This document shows positions 1 through 10,700 of a DNA stretch of 64,000 nt, piece after piece. The notes beneath the pieces were generated by a model. It was not told where the DNA came from and made no database searches. It saw only the letters and a program-made list of their open reading frames with translations. Position 1 is the stretch's first letter. Each line of letters opens with the position of its first letter. The stretch spans positions 1 through 64,000 of the forward strand of contig JAAESM010000027.1 in NCBI GenBank assembly GCA_024229395.1. Reading direction: 5' to 3'. A program made the position numbers and the translations under genes. The DNA comes from Planctomycetota bacterium. GTDB lineage: Bacteria > Planctomycetota > UBA1135.

Positions 1-888
1 AAGCGCAGCCATTTCGTGGCGACGGTGCTCGGTAAGTTGGTGGACTTCGTTTCGGTGTGCCCGGAGATGGAGGTCGGGATGGGAACGCCTCGGCCAACCC
101 TACGCCTACTTTTCGACCCTGATTCTGGGGTGCGCTTGGTCGAGTCCAAGCAAGGTATTGATCACACCAGCTCCATGAAATCCTGGGCCAAGAAGCGTGC
201 TGACCAGCTTGCTGAGGAGGATCTCGACGGTTTCATTCTGCAAGGCAAGTCGCCGAGTTGCGGCATGGAAAGGGTGCGGGTCTACCGCGACACAGGTATG
301 CCACACAATCAAAGCAGCAGCGGTCTTTTCGCCGCGGCACTGATGGATCGCAATCCCATGTTGGTGGTGGAGGAGGCGCAACGTCTTAACGACAACCGCC
401 TGCGCGACAACTTTTGTTTTCGCCTATTCGCCATGCGTCGCGCCAAAGACCTGTTCCGCAGCCAGTGGTGCAACGGCGACGTGGTGGACTTCCACACCAA
501 AGAGAAGATGGCCTTGTTGGCACGTGGCCGGCAGGCCTACACCAAGCTTGGACACTTGGTCGCACGCGTGTCCGAGTACGCCCGCGAGGATTTCGCCCAC
601 GAGTATCTGACGTTGTTCAATGAGGCACTGAAACCTAAGCCCACTCGCGGTCGCCTGCTCGATGCACTGCAGCATTTGGCGGGGCACTTCAAGGGAGACC
701 TGCACCCACAGGAACGCACTGAATTCTTCGAATCCATGAAGGAGTTTCACGCCGGGCGCCTTCCTATGAGCGCCCTGGCTCGCTTGCTCCGCATTCTGGC
801 TGCCAGGCATGATCGCCTGTGGGTCGCCGACCAATCGCTGCTACGACCAGCTCCGAATGAGCTCGGGCTCTACAACCATATTTTTTGA
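1..888 (+). CDS. DUF523 and DUF1722 domain protein (YbgA-like), 5'-truncated by window edge
   Basis: The reading frame is open from base 1, so the N-terminus lies outside the window; the GTG at 16 is internal. The first visible residues (KRSHFVATVL, then VCPEMEVGMGTPRPTLRL) match the body of a DUF523 domain just after its usual N-terminal CLLG/YDGGHK segment. The ILQGKSPSCGMERV stretch is the second conserved DUF523 block. From about residue 130 the sequence becomes DUF1722 (YbgA family), ending in LYNHIF, so this is the common DUF523-DUF1722 fusion. The biochemical role of these families is poorly known; they are often found near photolyase-type or nucleotide-repair genes. Nothing in the following genes indicates an operon with it: the next start is 60 bases downstream. 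Family assignment is firm, function is not. Confidence 0.85.
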   Translation, partial: KRSHFVATVLGKLVDFVSVCPEMEVGMGTPRPTLRLLFDPDSGVRLVESKQGIDHTSSMKSWAKKRADQLAEEDLDGFILQGKSPSCGMERVRVYRDTGMPHNQSSSGLFAAALMDRNPMLVVEEAQRLNDNRLRDNFCFRLFAMRRAKDLFRSQWCNGDVVDFHTKEKMALLARGRQAYTKLGHLVARVSEYAREDFAHEYLTLFNEALKPKPTRGRLLDALQHLAGHFKGDLHPQERTEFFESMKEFHAGRLPMSALARLLRILAARHDRLWVADQSLLRPAPNELGLYNHIF

Positions 889-948
889 GTTCCGCTTGCC
901 TCTGAAGCGCTCGCCGCTTTAGCCACATGCTGCTATCGTCGGCGATTC

Positions 949-2478
949 ATGTTCCGCTCACGCCCTAGCCTCGTCACTCTGCTGTGCTGTCTTGCCACAG
1001 CTCCGTTGTTCGCCCAACATCCCGAGTCCGAGGCGGAGCCAGCCACGCCAGTAGTCACCAAGGATGCCGCCCCGGAGCGGTTCATCACCCAACATCAGGG
1101 CACCTTCCACGGTCAGCAAGTGGCCTACAGCGCCATCGCCGGCGAGACCATCCTCAAGGACAAGGATGGCAACCCGCGCGCCAGCATCTTCTCCACTTCT
1201 TATGTCAAGAACGGGGTCAACGATGCCAGCACCCGCCCGGTCACCTTCCTGTGGAACGGCGGCCCCGGCTCGGCATCTTTGTGGCTGCACATGGGCGTAT
1301 TCGGTCCCAAGCGCGTGGACATTCCTTCCGACGCCCGCGACGACGGCGCACCCCCTTATCCGATCATTGATAACCCAGGCGCCTTCCTCGATATCTCGGA
1401 TATCGTCTTCATCGATCCCGTTGGCACCGGTTTCAGTCACACGATGGGGGATACCGAGGGCAAGGAGTTCTACGGTGTCAAGCAAGATGCCAAATCCATT
1501 GCCGAGTTCATCTACCAATGGGTCAGTGAGAACGGGCGCTGGAACTCGCCCAAGTTCATTGGCGGTGAGAGTTATGGCACTACGCGTTCGGCCGCGGTGA
1601 TCAAGGAACTGGAAGGCCGCTTCGACGACATTGCCATCAACGGCATCATTCTGGTTTCCGCGATCCTCGACTTCAGCATCGAGAATCATTCGCCCGGCAA
1701 CGAGATCCCCAACATGATGCATTTGCCCACCATGGCCGCAACCGCCAAATACCATGGCAAAGCCGGCAAGGGGATTGCGCTTGAGGATTTCGTGCAGCAA
1801 GCACGCGACTACGCCCTTGGTGATTACGCCCATGCTCTGTTGCAGGGCGAGAGCCTGTCCGCTGAAGAACGCGCCCGTGTTCGCGAGAAGCTCGCTTGGT
1901 TCACCGGCTTGTCCGAGAACTACCTCGAGCAGATCGATCTGCGCCCACAGCCCGCGCGTTTCCAGAAGGAGTTGCTGCGTGATCGCGGCCTGACTGTTGG
2001 CCGTTTGGATTCACGCTACACCGGCGTGGACTTGGATTCCGGCGGCGAGCATTCGGATTCCGATCCAAGCTTCTACGGCATTGATGGTTCCTACTCCACC
2101 GCCATGAACGCTTATCTGCGCGGTGATCTGGGCGTGAAGACCGAGCGCCACTACAACGTGATCGGCGGCCTGGGCGGGCCATGGGATTGGAAGATGTCGG
2201 GCATGCCGTTTAACTACTTCAACGTGGCACCCTTCATTGGCCACGCCATGCGCCAAAACTCTGGTCTACAGGTTTTCGTGGCTGCAGGTTATTACGACTT
2301 TGCCACGCCATTCTTCGCCGCCGAGTACAGCCTCAATCGTGCTGGCATTATTCCAGAGCGCGTGCATTTCAAGTACTACGAGGCCGGTCACATGATGTAC
2401 ATCCACCATCCGTCTTTGCATGCCTTGCAGGCCGACGTGCGTGAGTTCATCACCCAGACCTTGTCTTCCACCAAGTAG
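949..2478 (+). CDS. Secreted S10 family serine carboxypeptidase-like peptidase
   Basis: A 509-residue protein with an N-terminal signal peptide (hydrophobic LVTLLCCLATAPLFA, cleavage likely before QHPE). The fold is that of the serine carboxypeptidase S10 family: the oxyanion region WNGGPGSAS, the nucleophile in GGESYGTTR (Ser208), Asp450 in YYDFATPF and His481 in AGHMMYIH complete a Ser-Asp-His triad. It should therefore remove C-terminal residues from peptides in the periplasm or outside the cell. Its length is normal for bacterial members. The ATG at 949 is chosen because it directly precedes the signal sequence. A possible small lipoprotein gene begins 38 bases after its stop codon. Substrate preference cannot be read from the sequence. 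Confidence 0.92.
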   Translation: MFRSRPSLVTLLCCLATAPLFAQHPESEAEPATPVVTKDAAPERFITQHQGTFHGQQVAYSAIAGETILKDKDGNPRASIFSTSYVKNGVNDASTRPVTFLWNGGPGSASLWLHMGVFGPKRVDIPSDARDDGAPPYPIIDNPGAFLDISDIVFIDPVGTGFSHTMGDTEGKEFYGVKQDAKSIAEFIYQWVSENGRWNSPKFIGGESYGTTRSAAVIKELEGRFDDIAINGIILVSAILDFSIENHSPGNEIPNMMHLPTMAATAKYHGKAGKGIALEDFVQQARDYALGDYAHALLQGESLSAEERARVREKLAWFTGLSENYLEQIDLRPQPARFQKELLRDRGLTVGRLDSRYTGVDLDSGGEHSDSDPSFYGIDGSYSTAMNAYLRGDLGVKTERHYNVIGGLGGPWDWKMSGMPFNYFNVAPFIGHAMRQNSGLQVFVAAGYYDFATPFFAAEYSLNRAGIIPERVHFKYYEAGHMMYIHHPSLHALQADVREFITQTLSSTK

Positions 2479-2516
2479 TTCCAGTCTTGCTTCACGCGCC
2501 CTCCCTCATTCCAGTT

Positions 2517-2795
2517 ATGAAAAAGACCTTAGCTTTCACGATTGCCCTGCCCACGATTCTTGGCGCCACAAGTTGCACTGAAACTTCTGGCGACGCCGCG
2601 CGTCTCGAACAGTCCATCGACAAAATCGCCACTGCCGTGACCGCCATCGCTGATGGAGGTGACGTGCCCCACGAAAGCTTTATTCGCGATGCACTACTGG
2701 ACAAGCCGAATGTCAGGAGACATTGTCGTCGTCTTGGTCAGGAACTGGGGGAATGGATGGGTAATCGTGGAAACGGAATCCCTTTTTTCTTCTGA
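2517..2795 (+). CDS. Small putative lipoprotein of unknown function
   Basis: An ORF of 92 codons beginning at an ATG that gives a short lipoprotein signal (MKKTLAFTIALPTILGATSC, with Cys20 as the probable lipidated residue). The mature part has an amphipathic helix-like stretch (LEQSIDKIATAVTAIA) and no family that I recognise. The last 30 residues have an odd composition and end in GIPFFF; in the plus-one frame a more ordinary-looking stretch (SGDIVVVLVRNWGNGWVIV) runs on to 2841, so a frameshift near 2700-2720 is possible. The signal and lipobox are visible; everything else is uncertain, and this may be a decaying or non-functional gene. Confidence 0.45.
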   Translation: MKKTLAFTIALPTILGATSCTETSGDAARLEQSIDKIATAVTAIADGGDVPHESFIRDALLDKPNVRRHCRRLGQELGEWMGNRGNGIPFFF

Positions 2796-2889
2796 GCTTT
2801 GCTGGACTCAGATCTCCGTACCGTTAGCAAGGTCGCGATGAATCAACGGGTGACCTTGCCACTCACCTCAAACCCATTAGGATGGCAGC

Positions 2890-5800
2890 GTGTCCCTCCG
2901 CGCCGTCGTCATCCTTCTAACAGTAGCCATCAGCTCGCCATCGCTGGCTGCGCAGGAGCCGCAGCGGCCGGTTGATTTCCAGTCCGAAGTGCGGCCGCTG
3001 ATTTCGGACCGCTGTTATCAATGTCATGGCCCCGATGCCGACGGCCGCAAGGCCGATCTGCGCTTGGATATCCGCGAAGGCGCAACTGTCGATCTTGGTG
3101 GTAATCAGGCGATTAAACCCGGTGTTCCTGAAGAGAGCGAATTGGTACGGCGCATTCAACTTCCCGCCGCGGATGAGGATCACATGCCGCCGCTGGATTC
3201 GAATCTCACATTGACCAGCGAGGAGATCGACTTACTTACACGCTGGGTAGCAGAAGGCGCGATCTACACACCGCATTGGTCCTTCGTGCCGGTGCAGGTC
3301 AATGCACATCCGGGAGCGATCGAAGGCAAATGGGGGAGCGACCCACTCGACGCCTTCATTCTTGCGCGCTTACACAACGCCGGTCTTCAACCAGTAAAGG
3401 AAGCCGCACCGGAAGTTTGGTTACGCAGAGTGACCTTCGCGTTGACCGGATTGCCGCCAACGCCAGAGGAGATCAAGGCATTCCTTGCTAACCCGTCGGA
3501 AGATGCTTATGAAGCCACGGTGGATCGCTTGCTGGCGTCGCCACGATTCGGCGAACGCTTTGCGCAGATCTGGCTCGACCTTGCGCGTTACGCCGATACC
3601 CACGGTTATCAATCCGACGTTGCGCGGCGCGTGTGGCCTTACCGCGATTGGGTGATCGATTCTTTCAATCGCAATCAGCCTTTCAGTGAGTTTTTGACCG
3701 AGCAGCTGGCCGGTGACCTGTTGCCGGAGCCCACACCGGAGCAACGTTTGGCCACGGCCTTCAACCGTTTGCACCGCCAGACCAATGAAGGCGGCAGCGT
3801 TGAGGAGGAGTTTCGTGTGGAGTATGTGGCCGACCGCGTGCAGACCATGGGCACAGCATTCCTGGGGCTGACCATGGAGTGCGCGCGCTGTCACGATCAT
3901 CGTTTCGATCCGATCCTGCAGAGCGATTTCTATCAGCTGAGTGCATTCTTCGACAACATCGATGAGAGTGGGCTCTATTCGCATTTCACCAGCGCCACGC
4001 CTACACCCACGATGGGGCTTCCGAATGATCAGCAGGCGCGGCAGTTGGCGGAGTTGCAGGAGGAAGTGGAAACGCGTGAAGCCGTGCACGCCCAACTCGA
4101 GGCCGACGCCCGCGGACGTTTCGAAAGTCTTGCAGCTAATGACGGCTTGCCTGCGCCGCCAACCACTGCGCCGGTGCCAACGGATTTCTATGACTTTGAA
4201 GATGACATTGCCGACGGCTTCACCAATCTGCAAGAGGATGCCAATCCCGCAACGGTAGCGGTGGGACCGGTTGCGATTGCCGGTCGCTTTGCGAATGCTT
4301 CTTCGGGTGCCGTTCTCCTCAACGGCGACGGCGGCATTCGTTTCCCAGGTTCGGGAACCTTCACGCGTTCGGATCCGTTCACGATTTCCATGTGGCTGCA
4401 AGTGCCAGCGGAAATGGAACGTGCGGTGTTGCTGCATCGTTCGCGCGCGTGGACCGATGCCGCGAGTCAAGGTTGGCAAATGATGATTGAAGATGGCAGC
4501 TTTACCGCCGCCCTGATTCACTTCTGGCCCGGCGACGCCATTGGCGTGCGCTGCAAGGATAAAGCTCCAATCGGTGAATGGGTGCATTTATCGATGAGCT
4601 ACGATGGGTCCTCTCGTGCCGCAGGTTTGCATTTGTACGTGAATGGCCGCGCCGCTGAGTTGGAGGTCGTGCGTAATCATCTTGAACATGGCATCACCGG
4701 CGGTGGGCCAGGCGCACCAACACTCGGCGAACGATTCCGCGACCGTGGATTCGCTGGCGGCAAAGTCGATGAGGTTGCCTTTTTTGACCGCCAACTCAGT
4801 GCACAAGAGCTTGCGCTGCTAGCTGGCCGCGAACCACAACCAGCCGATGCTCTTGAGTTTGAACTACTCACCAACGATGGTGCCCTCGCGGCACATCGCG
4901 GAACCCTAAAAGAGGCGCGACTCAAGCGTGACCAAATGCTCGACGCCATTCCAACCATGATGGTGATGGAGGAGATGGCAGGGTCACGCAAAACGTATTT
5001 GCTGAAGCGCGGCAGTTATGAAATGCAGGCCGAAGAACTATCGCCAGGCACGCCGGAAGCAGTCTTCGCGTTTCCAACCAACCTAACGCAAGACCGCTTG
5101 GGTTTGAGTCAGTGGCTTTTGATGGAAGAGAATCCACTCACCGCACGCGTGGCAGTGAACCGATTGTGGCAAGCCGTTTTCGGCAGAGGATTGGTCGCCA
5201 CCAGCGAGGATTTTGGAAGCCAAGGGGAGTTGCCAAGTCACCCCTTGCTGTTGGACCGACTCGCCGCCGACTATCGCGCTAGCGGCTGGGATCGCAAAGC
5301 CATGTTAAAGCGTTTGGTCTTATCCTCGACCTACCGTCAGTCGTCGACCATCAGCGAACAAAGGCGATCGATGGACCCGCAGAATTACTTGTGGTCGCGC
5401 GGACCGATCTATCGCCTGCCGGCGGAAATGGTGCGTGATGGTGTACTCGCAGCAAGCGGATTGTTGGTCGAGAAGATCGGCGGCCCAAGTGTGAAGCCTT
5501 ACCAACCAACAGGCCTGTGGAAGGAAAAGAGCGGTCAAACCTATGTAGCCGACAAGGGCGAGGGCCTTTACCGACGCAGCCTTTACACCTTCTGGAAACG
5601 AACGTCGCCGCCGCCGTCGATGATGTTATTCGATGCAGCCAAGCGCGATGTTTGTCTACCGCGTAGGGAATCCACCAGCACGCCGTTGCAAGCTCTGGTG
5701 GTCTGGAATGCCCCGCAGTTCGTGGAAGCGTCGCGAATCTTAGCGGAACGATTGTTGAGCAAAGCCGATGGCGCTGCCATTGATGAAACACGGATCAACG

Positions 5801-6054
5801 ATCTCTTCCTTCTTCTTGCAGGGCGAGCTCCAACCGCTGAAGAAGCACAAGTGCTGCTGAACTTTCTCAATGATCAGCGCACCACTTTCGCCGATGACTT
5901 AGAAGGCGCGAAGGCGCTCTTGGGTGTTGGTGAACAAGCAAGTGCCGCACTGGATTCCGAAGCCACGACCGACCACTCCATCATCGAGCACGCTGCGTGG
6001 AGCCTCACTTGCTCCGTGTTGATGAGCTCTGACCCTTACCTAATGCTGCGCTAG
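2890..6054 (+). CDS. PSD1-type planctomycete cytochrome protein with LamG domain (PSCyt1-DUF1549-LamG-DUF1553)
   Basis: A 1054-residue secreted protein starting at GTG with a signal peptide (residues 1-21). Domains in order: PSCyt1 with a CxxCH heme motif (C42-Y-Q-C45-H46) followed by the typical KADLRLD block; DUF1549 (about 140-360) including the CARCHDHRFDPI motif; a concanavalin-like LamG domain (about 425-650, e.g. FTISMWLQV and WVHLSMSYDG); and DUF1553/PSD1 (about 700-960, with NPLTARVAVNRLW and ESTSTPLQALVVWN). These proteins are abundant in Planctomycetes and are thought to act in the periplasm, possibly in polymer or polysaccharide breakdown with electron transfer, but the reaction is not established. 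The DUF1501 gene follows after 2 bases, so the two are surely co-expressed. LamG suggests carbohydrate binding (inference). Confidence 0.93.
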   Translation: MSLRAVVILLTVAISSPSLAAQEPQRPVDFQSEVRPLISDRCYQCHGPDADGRKADLRLDIREGATVDLGGNQAIKPGVPEESELVRRIQLPAADEDHMPPLDSNLTLTSEEIDLLTRWVAEGAIYTPHWSFVPVQVNAHPGAIEGKWGSDPLDAFILARLHNAGLQPVKEAAPEVWLRRVTFALTGLPPTPEEIKAFLANPSEDAYEATVDRLLASPRFGERFAQIWLDLARYADTHGYQSDVARRVWPYRDWVIDSFNRNQPFSEFLTEQLAGDLLPEPTPEQRLATAFNRLHRQTNEGGSVEEEFRVEYVADRVQTMGTAFLGLTMECARCHDHRFDPILQSDFYQLSAFFDNIDESGLYSHFTSATPTPTMGLPNDQQARQLAELQEEVETREAVHAQLEADARGRFESLAANDGLPAPPTTAPVPTDFYDFEDDIADGFTNLQEDANPATVAVGPVAIAGRFANASSGAVLLNGDGGIRFPGSGTFTRSDPFTISMWLQVPAEMERAVLLHRSRAWTDAASQGWQMMIEDGSFTAALIHFWPGDAIGVRCKDKAPIGEWVHLSMSYDGSSRAAGLHLYVNGRAAELEVVRNHLEHGITGGGPGAPTLGERFRDRGFAGGKVDEVAFFDRQLSAQELALLAGREPQPADALEFELLTNDGALAAHRGTLKEARLKRDQMLDAIPTMMVMEEMAGSRKTYLLKRGSYEMQAEELSPGTPEAVFAFPTNLTQDRLGLSQWLLMEENPLTARVAVNRLWQAVFGRGLVATSEDFGSQGELPSHPLLLDRLAADYRASGWDRKAMLKRLVLSSTYRQSSTISEQRRSMDPQNYLWSRGPIYRLPAEMVRDGVLAASGLLVEKIGGPSVKPYQPTGLWKEKSGQTYVADKGEGLYRRSLYTFWKRTSPPPSMMLFDAAKRDVCLPRRESTSTPLQALVVWNAPQFVEASRILAERLLSKADGAAIDETRINDLFLLLAGRAPTAEEAQVLLNFLNDQRTTFADDLEGAKALLGVGEQASAALDSEATTDHSIIEHAAWSLTCSVLMSSDPYLMLR

Positions 6055-6056
6055 TC

Positions 6057-7580
6057 ATGACTCATTCCTCAGAGAACCACGACCAGCAAGACCACGCCAT
6101 GAATCGCCGCGCATTTCTCCGCCGTACCGCTGCAGCAGGTCTTGGACTGAGCGTGATGGGCCAATCGCGGGTCTTGGCGGCGTCGGCGCGATGTGTGGCA
6201 GCCGGTGGAGTGCTAGCGGGTGGATTACCAGCAGTGCCAGGCGGCCACGCCTTGAATGACCTCCAAGACCCAATCGCAAATGGAGGCCTACATCACGCGC
6301 CAAAAGCCAAACGCGTGATCTACCTCTTCCAGAGCGGCGGACCAAGCCAGCTGGAGACCTTCGATTACAAACCGCTACTGAACGAGCGCAACGGCGAGCA
6401 ACTGCCGGATTCGGTTCGTAAGGGGCAACGCCTGACCGGCATGTCGGGCAACCAATCATCCTTGCCACTGGCCGGCGCGCAGTTCGCATTCCAGCAGCAT
6501 GGTCAAAGCGGCGGATGGGTCAGTGAATTGCTGCCGCACACAGCAACCATCATCGACAAGTTATGCGTGGTGCGGTCCATGTTTACCGAGGCCATCAACC
6601 ATGACCCGGCGATCACTTTCTTCTTAACCGGTTCGCAGATCGCCGGGCGGCCGTCGATGGGGGCGTGGCTCGACTATGGACTGGGATCGATCAACCGCAA
6701 CTTGCCCAACTCGGTGGTCATGGTCACCAAGAACAAGGGTGGGCAGCCGCTGTACGCGCGTTTGTGGGGGAGTGGATTCCTTCCCGCGCGTTATCAGGGT
6801 GTGCAGTTCCGCGCCGGCAAGGATGCGGTCTTGTATTTGCAGGATCCACAAGGCGTGACATCGGAATCACGTCGGCGCATGTTGTCCGCGGTGGGTGGCT
6901 TGGCCAAGGAAGCCTTCAAGCGCGAGATGGATCAAGACATTCTTTCGCGCCTGGCCCAAGACGAGATGGCTTACCGCATGCAATCCTCGGTGCCCGAAGC
7001 CGCCGACCTCTCCCAAGAACCGGAAGAGACCTATCAACTCTACGGCGAAGACGCGCGCACCCCGGGAAGCTATGCCGCTAACTGCGTGCAAGCCCGACGT
7101 CTTGCCGAACGTGGCGTGCGTTTCATTCAACTCTTCCATCAAGGGTGGGATCAGCATGGCGGCCTGCCGAATGCGATCCGCACCCAATGTCGCGAGACCG
7201 ACCAGGCATCTGCGGCTTTGGTGCTCGACCTGGAACGCCGCGGTTTGCTCGACGACACCCTTGTCATTTGGGGCGGCGAGTTCGGGCGCACCAACTACAG
7301 TCAGGGTCGTTTGACCAACAACGACTATGGTCGCGATCATCATCCGCGCTGCTTCTCGATGTGGATGGCCGGCGCTGGCGTGAACGCGGGCACGGTCTAC
7401 GGTGAGACCGATCCATTCGGTTACAACATCGTTGCCGATCCCATGCACGTGCATGATCTGCAAGCCACCATGTTGCATCAGCTTGGCGTGGATCACACAC
7501 GATTGACCTACAAGCACCAAGGCCGACGCTTCCGCCTGACCGATGTCAGCGGCCGCGTGATCCCTGAGCTGCTCGCTTAG
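6057..7580 (+). CDS. Tat-exported DUF1501 protein (sulfatase-like fold)
   Basis: A 507-residue protein with a twin-arginine signal: NRRAFLRRTAAAGLGLSVMG. Translation could begin at ATG 6057, two bases after the PSD1 stop, or at ATG 6099 immediately before the twin-arginine motif. The body is DUF1501 (FQSGGPSQLETFDYKP, TEAINHDPAITFFLTGSQ, FGRTNYSQGR...[15 protein letters not shown]). DUF1501 belongs to the alkaline phosphatase/sulfatase superfamily; the conserved Asp/His positions of FGRT and GRDHHP are present. Export folded through Tat suggests a cofactor or metal. It is the partner of the preceding PSD1 gene, the standard planctomycete pairing. The substrate is unknown. Confidence 0.93.
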   Translation: MTHSSENHDQQDHAMNRRAFLRRTAAAGLGLSVMGQSRVLAASARCVAAGGVLAGGLPAVPGGHALNDLQDPIANGGLHHAPKAKRVIYLFQSGGPSQLETFDYKPLLNERNGEQLPDSVRKGQRLTGMSGNQSSLPLAGAQFAFQQHGQSGGWVSELLPHTATIIDKLCVVRSMFTEAINHDPAITFFLTGSQIAGRPSMGAWLDYGLGSINRNLPNSVVMVTKNKGGQPLYARLWGSGFLPARYQGVQFRAGKDAVLYLQDPQGVTSESRRRMLSAVGGLAKEAFKREMDQDILSRLAQDEMAYRMQSSVPEAADLSQEPEETYQLYGEDARTPGSYAANCVQARRLAERGVRFIQLFHQGWDQHGGLPNAIRTQCRETDQASAALVLDLERRGLLDDTLVIWGGEFGRTNYSQGRLTNNDYGRDHHPRCFSMWMAGAGVNAGTVYGETDPFGYNIVADPMHVHDLQATMLHQLGVDHTRLTYKHQGRRFRLTDVSGRVIPELLA

Positions 7581-7632
7581 GCGCGCGCAACGACGCTTCA
7601 GGAATCGATGGATTCGAGGCCATGTCCGAGGT

Positions 7633-7646
7633 GCGGCCACGGCCGC
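7633..7646. terminator. Small GC-rich hairpin between gene pairs (weak terminator or attenuator candidate)
   Basis: The 140-base gap between the first DUF1501 gene and the second PSD1 gene holds a perfect 5-bp stem with tetraloop (GCGGC-CACG-GCCGC). No T-run follows, so it is a poor intrinsic terminator; it could attenuate or simply be chance. No further signal is seen in the gap. Confidence 0.2.
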
Positions 7647-7720
7647 TGAATGAGGGCATGGGCTGCCCCCAAATTCCTTGAAGCCTTTAGTAGGATAGGA
7701 CCTCCTTTGTTCGTTTGTAC

Positions 7721-10700
7721 ATGAACACCCTCCCTTCCTTCCTGCGCGCTGCAACTGCAGCCTCACTCGTCGGCATTGCTGTGATCCTGCCCAACTGGGC
7801 GAACACTGCGGACTCTGGCGAATCCCATCTAAACGACAACGCAAATGCCGCAGCGAGTGGTACTGCCATATCGTCGCAAGATGAAGTCCGCTACGGGCGC
7901 GACATCCGGCCGTTGTTGTCGGAGAGTTGCTACCTATGTCACGGTCCGGACATCAGCACTCGTGAAGCCGATCTGCGCCTCGATACTTTCGAGGAAGCTA
8001 CGCGTGACCTTGGTGGTTACGCCGCAATCGTGCCTGGCGACTTGGAGGCGAGCGAACTTTGGTATCGCCTGACCACGCACCGCAAAGGCGACTTGATGCC
8101 GCCGGCCGACAGCAACATGAAGCAGCTGACGGAACCACAAAGGGATCTGATCCGCAGATGGATTGAGCAGGGTGCCGAATACGAGCCGCATTGGGCATTT
8201 CAGGCACCTGAACGCCCAGCCCTACCAGGCGTGGCGAACAGTGCATGGGCACGCAATCAGATCGACCAGTTCCTGCTTGCAGGAATGGAACAGGCCGGAT
8301 TGAGCCCGTCGCCAGAGGCAAGCAAAGAAGTGTTGTTGCGCCGCGTCTTCCTTGACTTGACCGGTCTTCCACCAACTCCTGAAGAACTCGATTCCTTCCT
8401 CAACGATTCCTCCGACGACGCCTACGAGAAGTGGGTCGACCGTTTGCTCACCGAGGAACCTTATGTGAGTCGTTATGCCGAGCGCGTGGCTACTCCTTGG
8501 CTCGACGCCGCTCGATACGCCGATACCAATGGCATCCACATGGATGCCGGTCGTCAGATGTGGGCATGGCGCGACTGGGTATTGCAGGCTCTGCGTGACA
8601 ACATGCCATTCGATCAGTTCGTGTTGGAGCAACTGGCCGGTGACTTGCTACCGAATGCCACGCTCAGTCAGAAAGTGGCGAGTGGTTTCCACCGTAACCA
8701 TGTCATCACCGATGAAGGTGGTGCCATCAACGAGGAATACCTGGTCGAGTACGCCGCCGATCGCACCGCAACCACTGGCGCCGTGTTCATGGGGTTGACT
8801 TTGCAGTGCTCGCGCTGCCATGACCATAAGTTCGATCCGGTCTCGCAAGAGGAGTACTACTCGCTGTTCGCTTACTTCAACTCGATTGAAGAGGTTGGCC
8901 TTTACAGTCAGAACCAGAACGTGAACCGCGCGTTCGAGCCCTTCCTTCGCGTGCCGGATCCGGAGCAAGATGCCAAGCGTCTGGAAGTCAGTGACTCTTT
9001 GACCAGTTTACAGACTGAGATGGCCGAGCCTACCAGTGAAGACGCGACCGCCTTCGCCGAATTCATGGCCGGCGCCCAACAGCAATACGGCGTGCAGTGG
9101 ATCAACACCTCGGTCAGCGATGCGACTTCCACCACCGGCACCGAACTGACGATCCTCAAGGATTCGTCGGTGCTGGCTTCGGGCGAGAACGCCGACAAGG
9201 ACAGTCACACCATCATCCTTCAGACCGCAGCCACCGACATGCGTCTGCTGATGTTGGAAGCCTTGCAGCATGAATCCATGTTCGAAGGTCGCGTCGGCCG
9301 TGCACCGAACGGCAACGCGGTGTTGACTTCGATCGAGGCAGAGGCGGTTTCGCTGGACGACCCGAACCAGAATCAGAAGGTCAACCTCACTTGGGCTTGG
9401 GCGGATCTGGAGCAAGACAACGGTGATTTCCAAATCGTCAACACTTTGGACGGCAAGCATGTACTTGGTTGGGCGGTTGATGCGCACAACATCAAAGGAG
9501 GTCGCAACGCGATGTTCCTCAGCGATCAACCCTTCGGTTATGAAGGCGGCACCGAGTTGCGCGTGACCTTGCATTACCAATCGCAGTACGCGCAACATTC
9601 CTTCGGTCGCGTGCGCGTGACACCGGCATCCATCACGGCTGCCGGATTGGCGGCACTCCCTGTTGCGGATTCGAACTGGTACGGAACTTGGCCCTACTCG
9701 CCAAAAGAAGGGGAGGCCGGCTATGACCAGGTCTTCGGTCCCGAGGCCGACGCCACCATCGACCTGAGCAAAAAATACGCACCCGACAATTACAGCTGGG
9801 TATTGGTGCCGCAGCTTAAGGAAAACGAAGTCAACAACGTGCTTCCTGCTGGCGCCAAGGTCAGCTTTGCCGGCCGACGCCTGTTCTCGCCAAGCGAACG
9901 TGAACTGGAAGTCTCGATCGGTTCCGACGACGGCGTGCAGATCTACCTTGATGGCGAGATGGTGTTCGAGAATCGCGTCAACCGTGGTGCCGCTGCCGAT
10001 CAAGATCGCATCAAGCTGAAGCTTACTCCGGGCGAACACACAATGGTGATGAAGGTCATCAACACCGGTGGTCCTGGTGGCATGTACTGGAAGGCGTTGC
10101 CACCAGTTGAGGAGCTGCAAGATGCCTTGGTTTGGAGCCTTGCCCCACAGCACGTGCGTGACCTTGGTGCCAACGATCTAGGGCAACGCTTGTCGTCGAT
10201 CTGGCGCACGCAGCATTCGCCGATCTACCGCGAGAAGCTCGCAAAGGCCGAATTGCTACAGGCGCAGTTGACCGAGATCGACAACTCCATCCCATTGACC
10301 ATGGTCATGAAGGAGCGCGAAGAACCACGTCAGACCTACTTGTTGATGCGTGGCGCTTACGACCTGCCTGATATGGATCGCCCCGTCGACCGCGGCGTGC
10401 CAGCTGCATTGGGTGGTTTGCCTGAAGGTGCACCGAACAACCGCGAAGGCCTTGCCCGCTGGTTGATCGATGCCGAAAACCCACTGCTCTCGCGCGTGAC
10501 CATCAACCGCATGTGGGAAATGATCTTCGGCACTGGCATCGTTTCCACACCTGCTGATTTCGGTTTGCAGGGAGCATGGCCAACACACCCAGAACTGCTC
10601 GATTGGTTGGCCGTAGAGTTCCGCGAAAGCGGTTGGAATGCCAAGGCCATGATCAAGTTGATGGTGATCAGCAGCGCTTACCGCCAAGACTCACGCTTGC

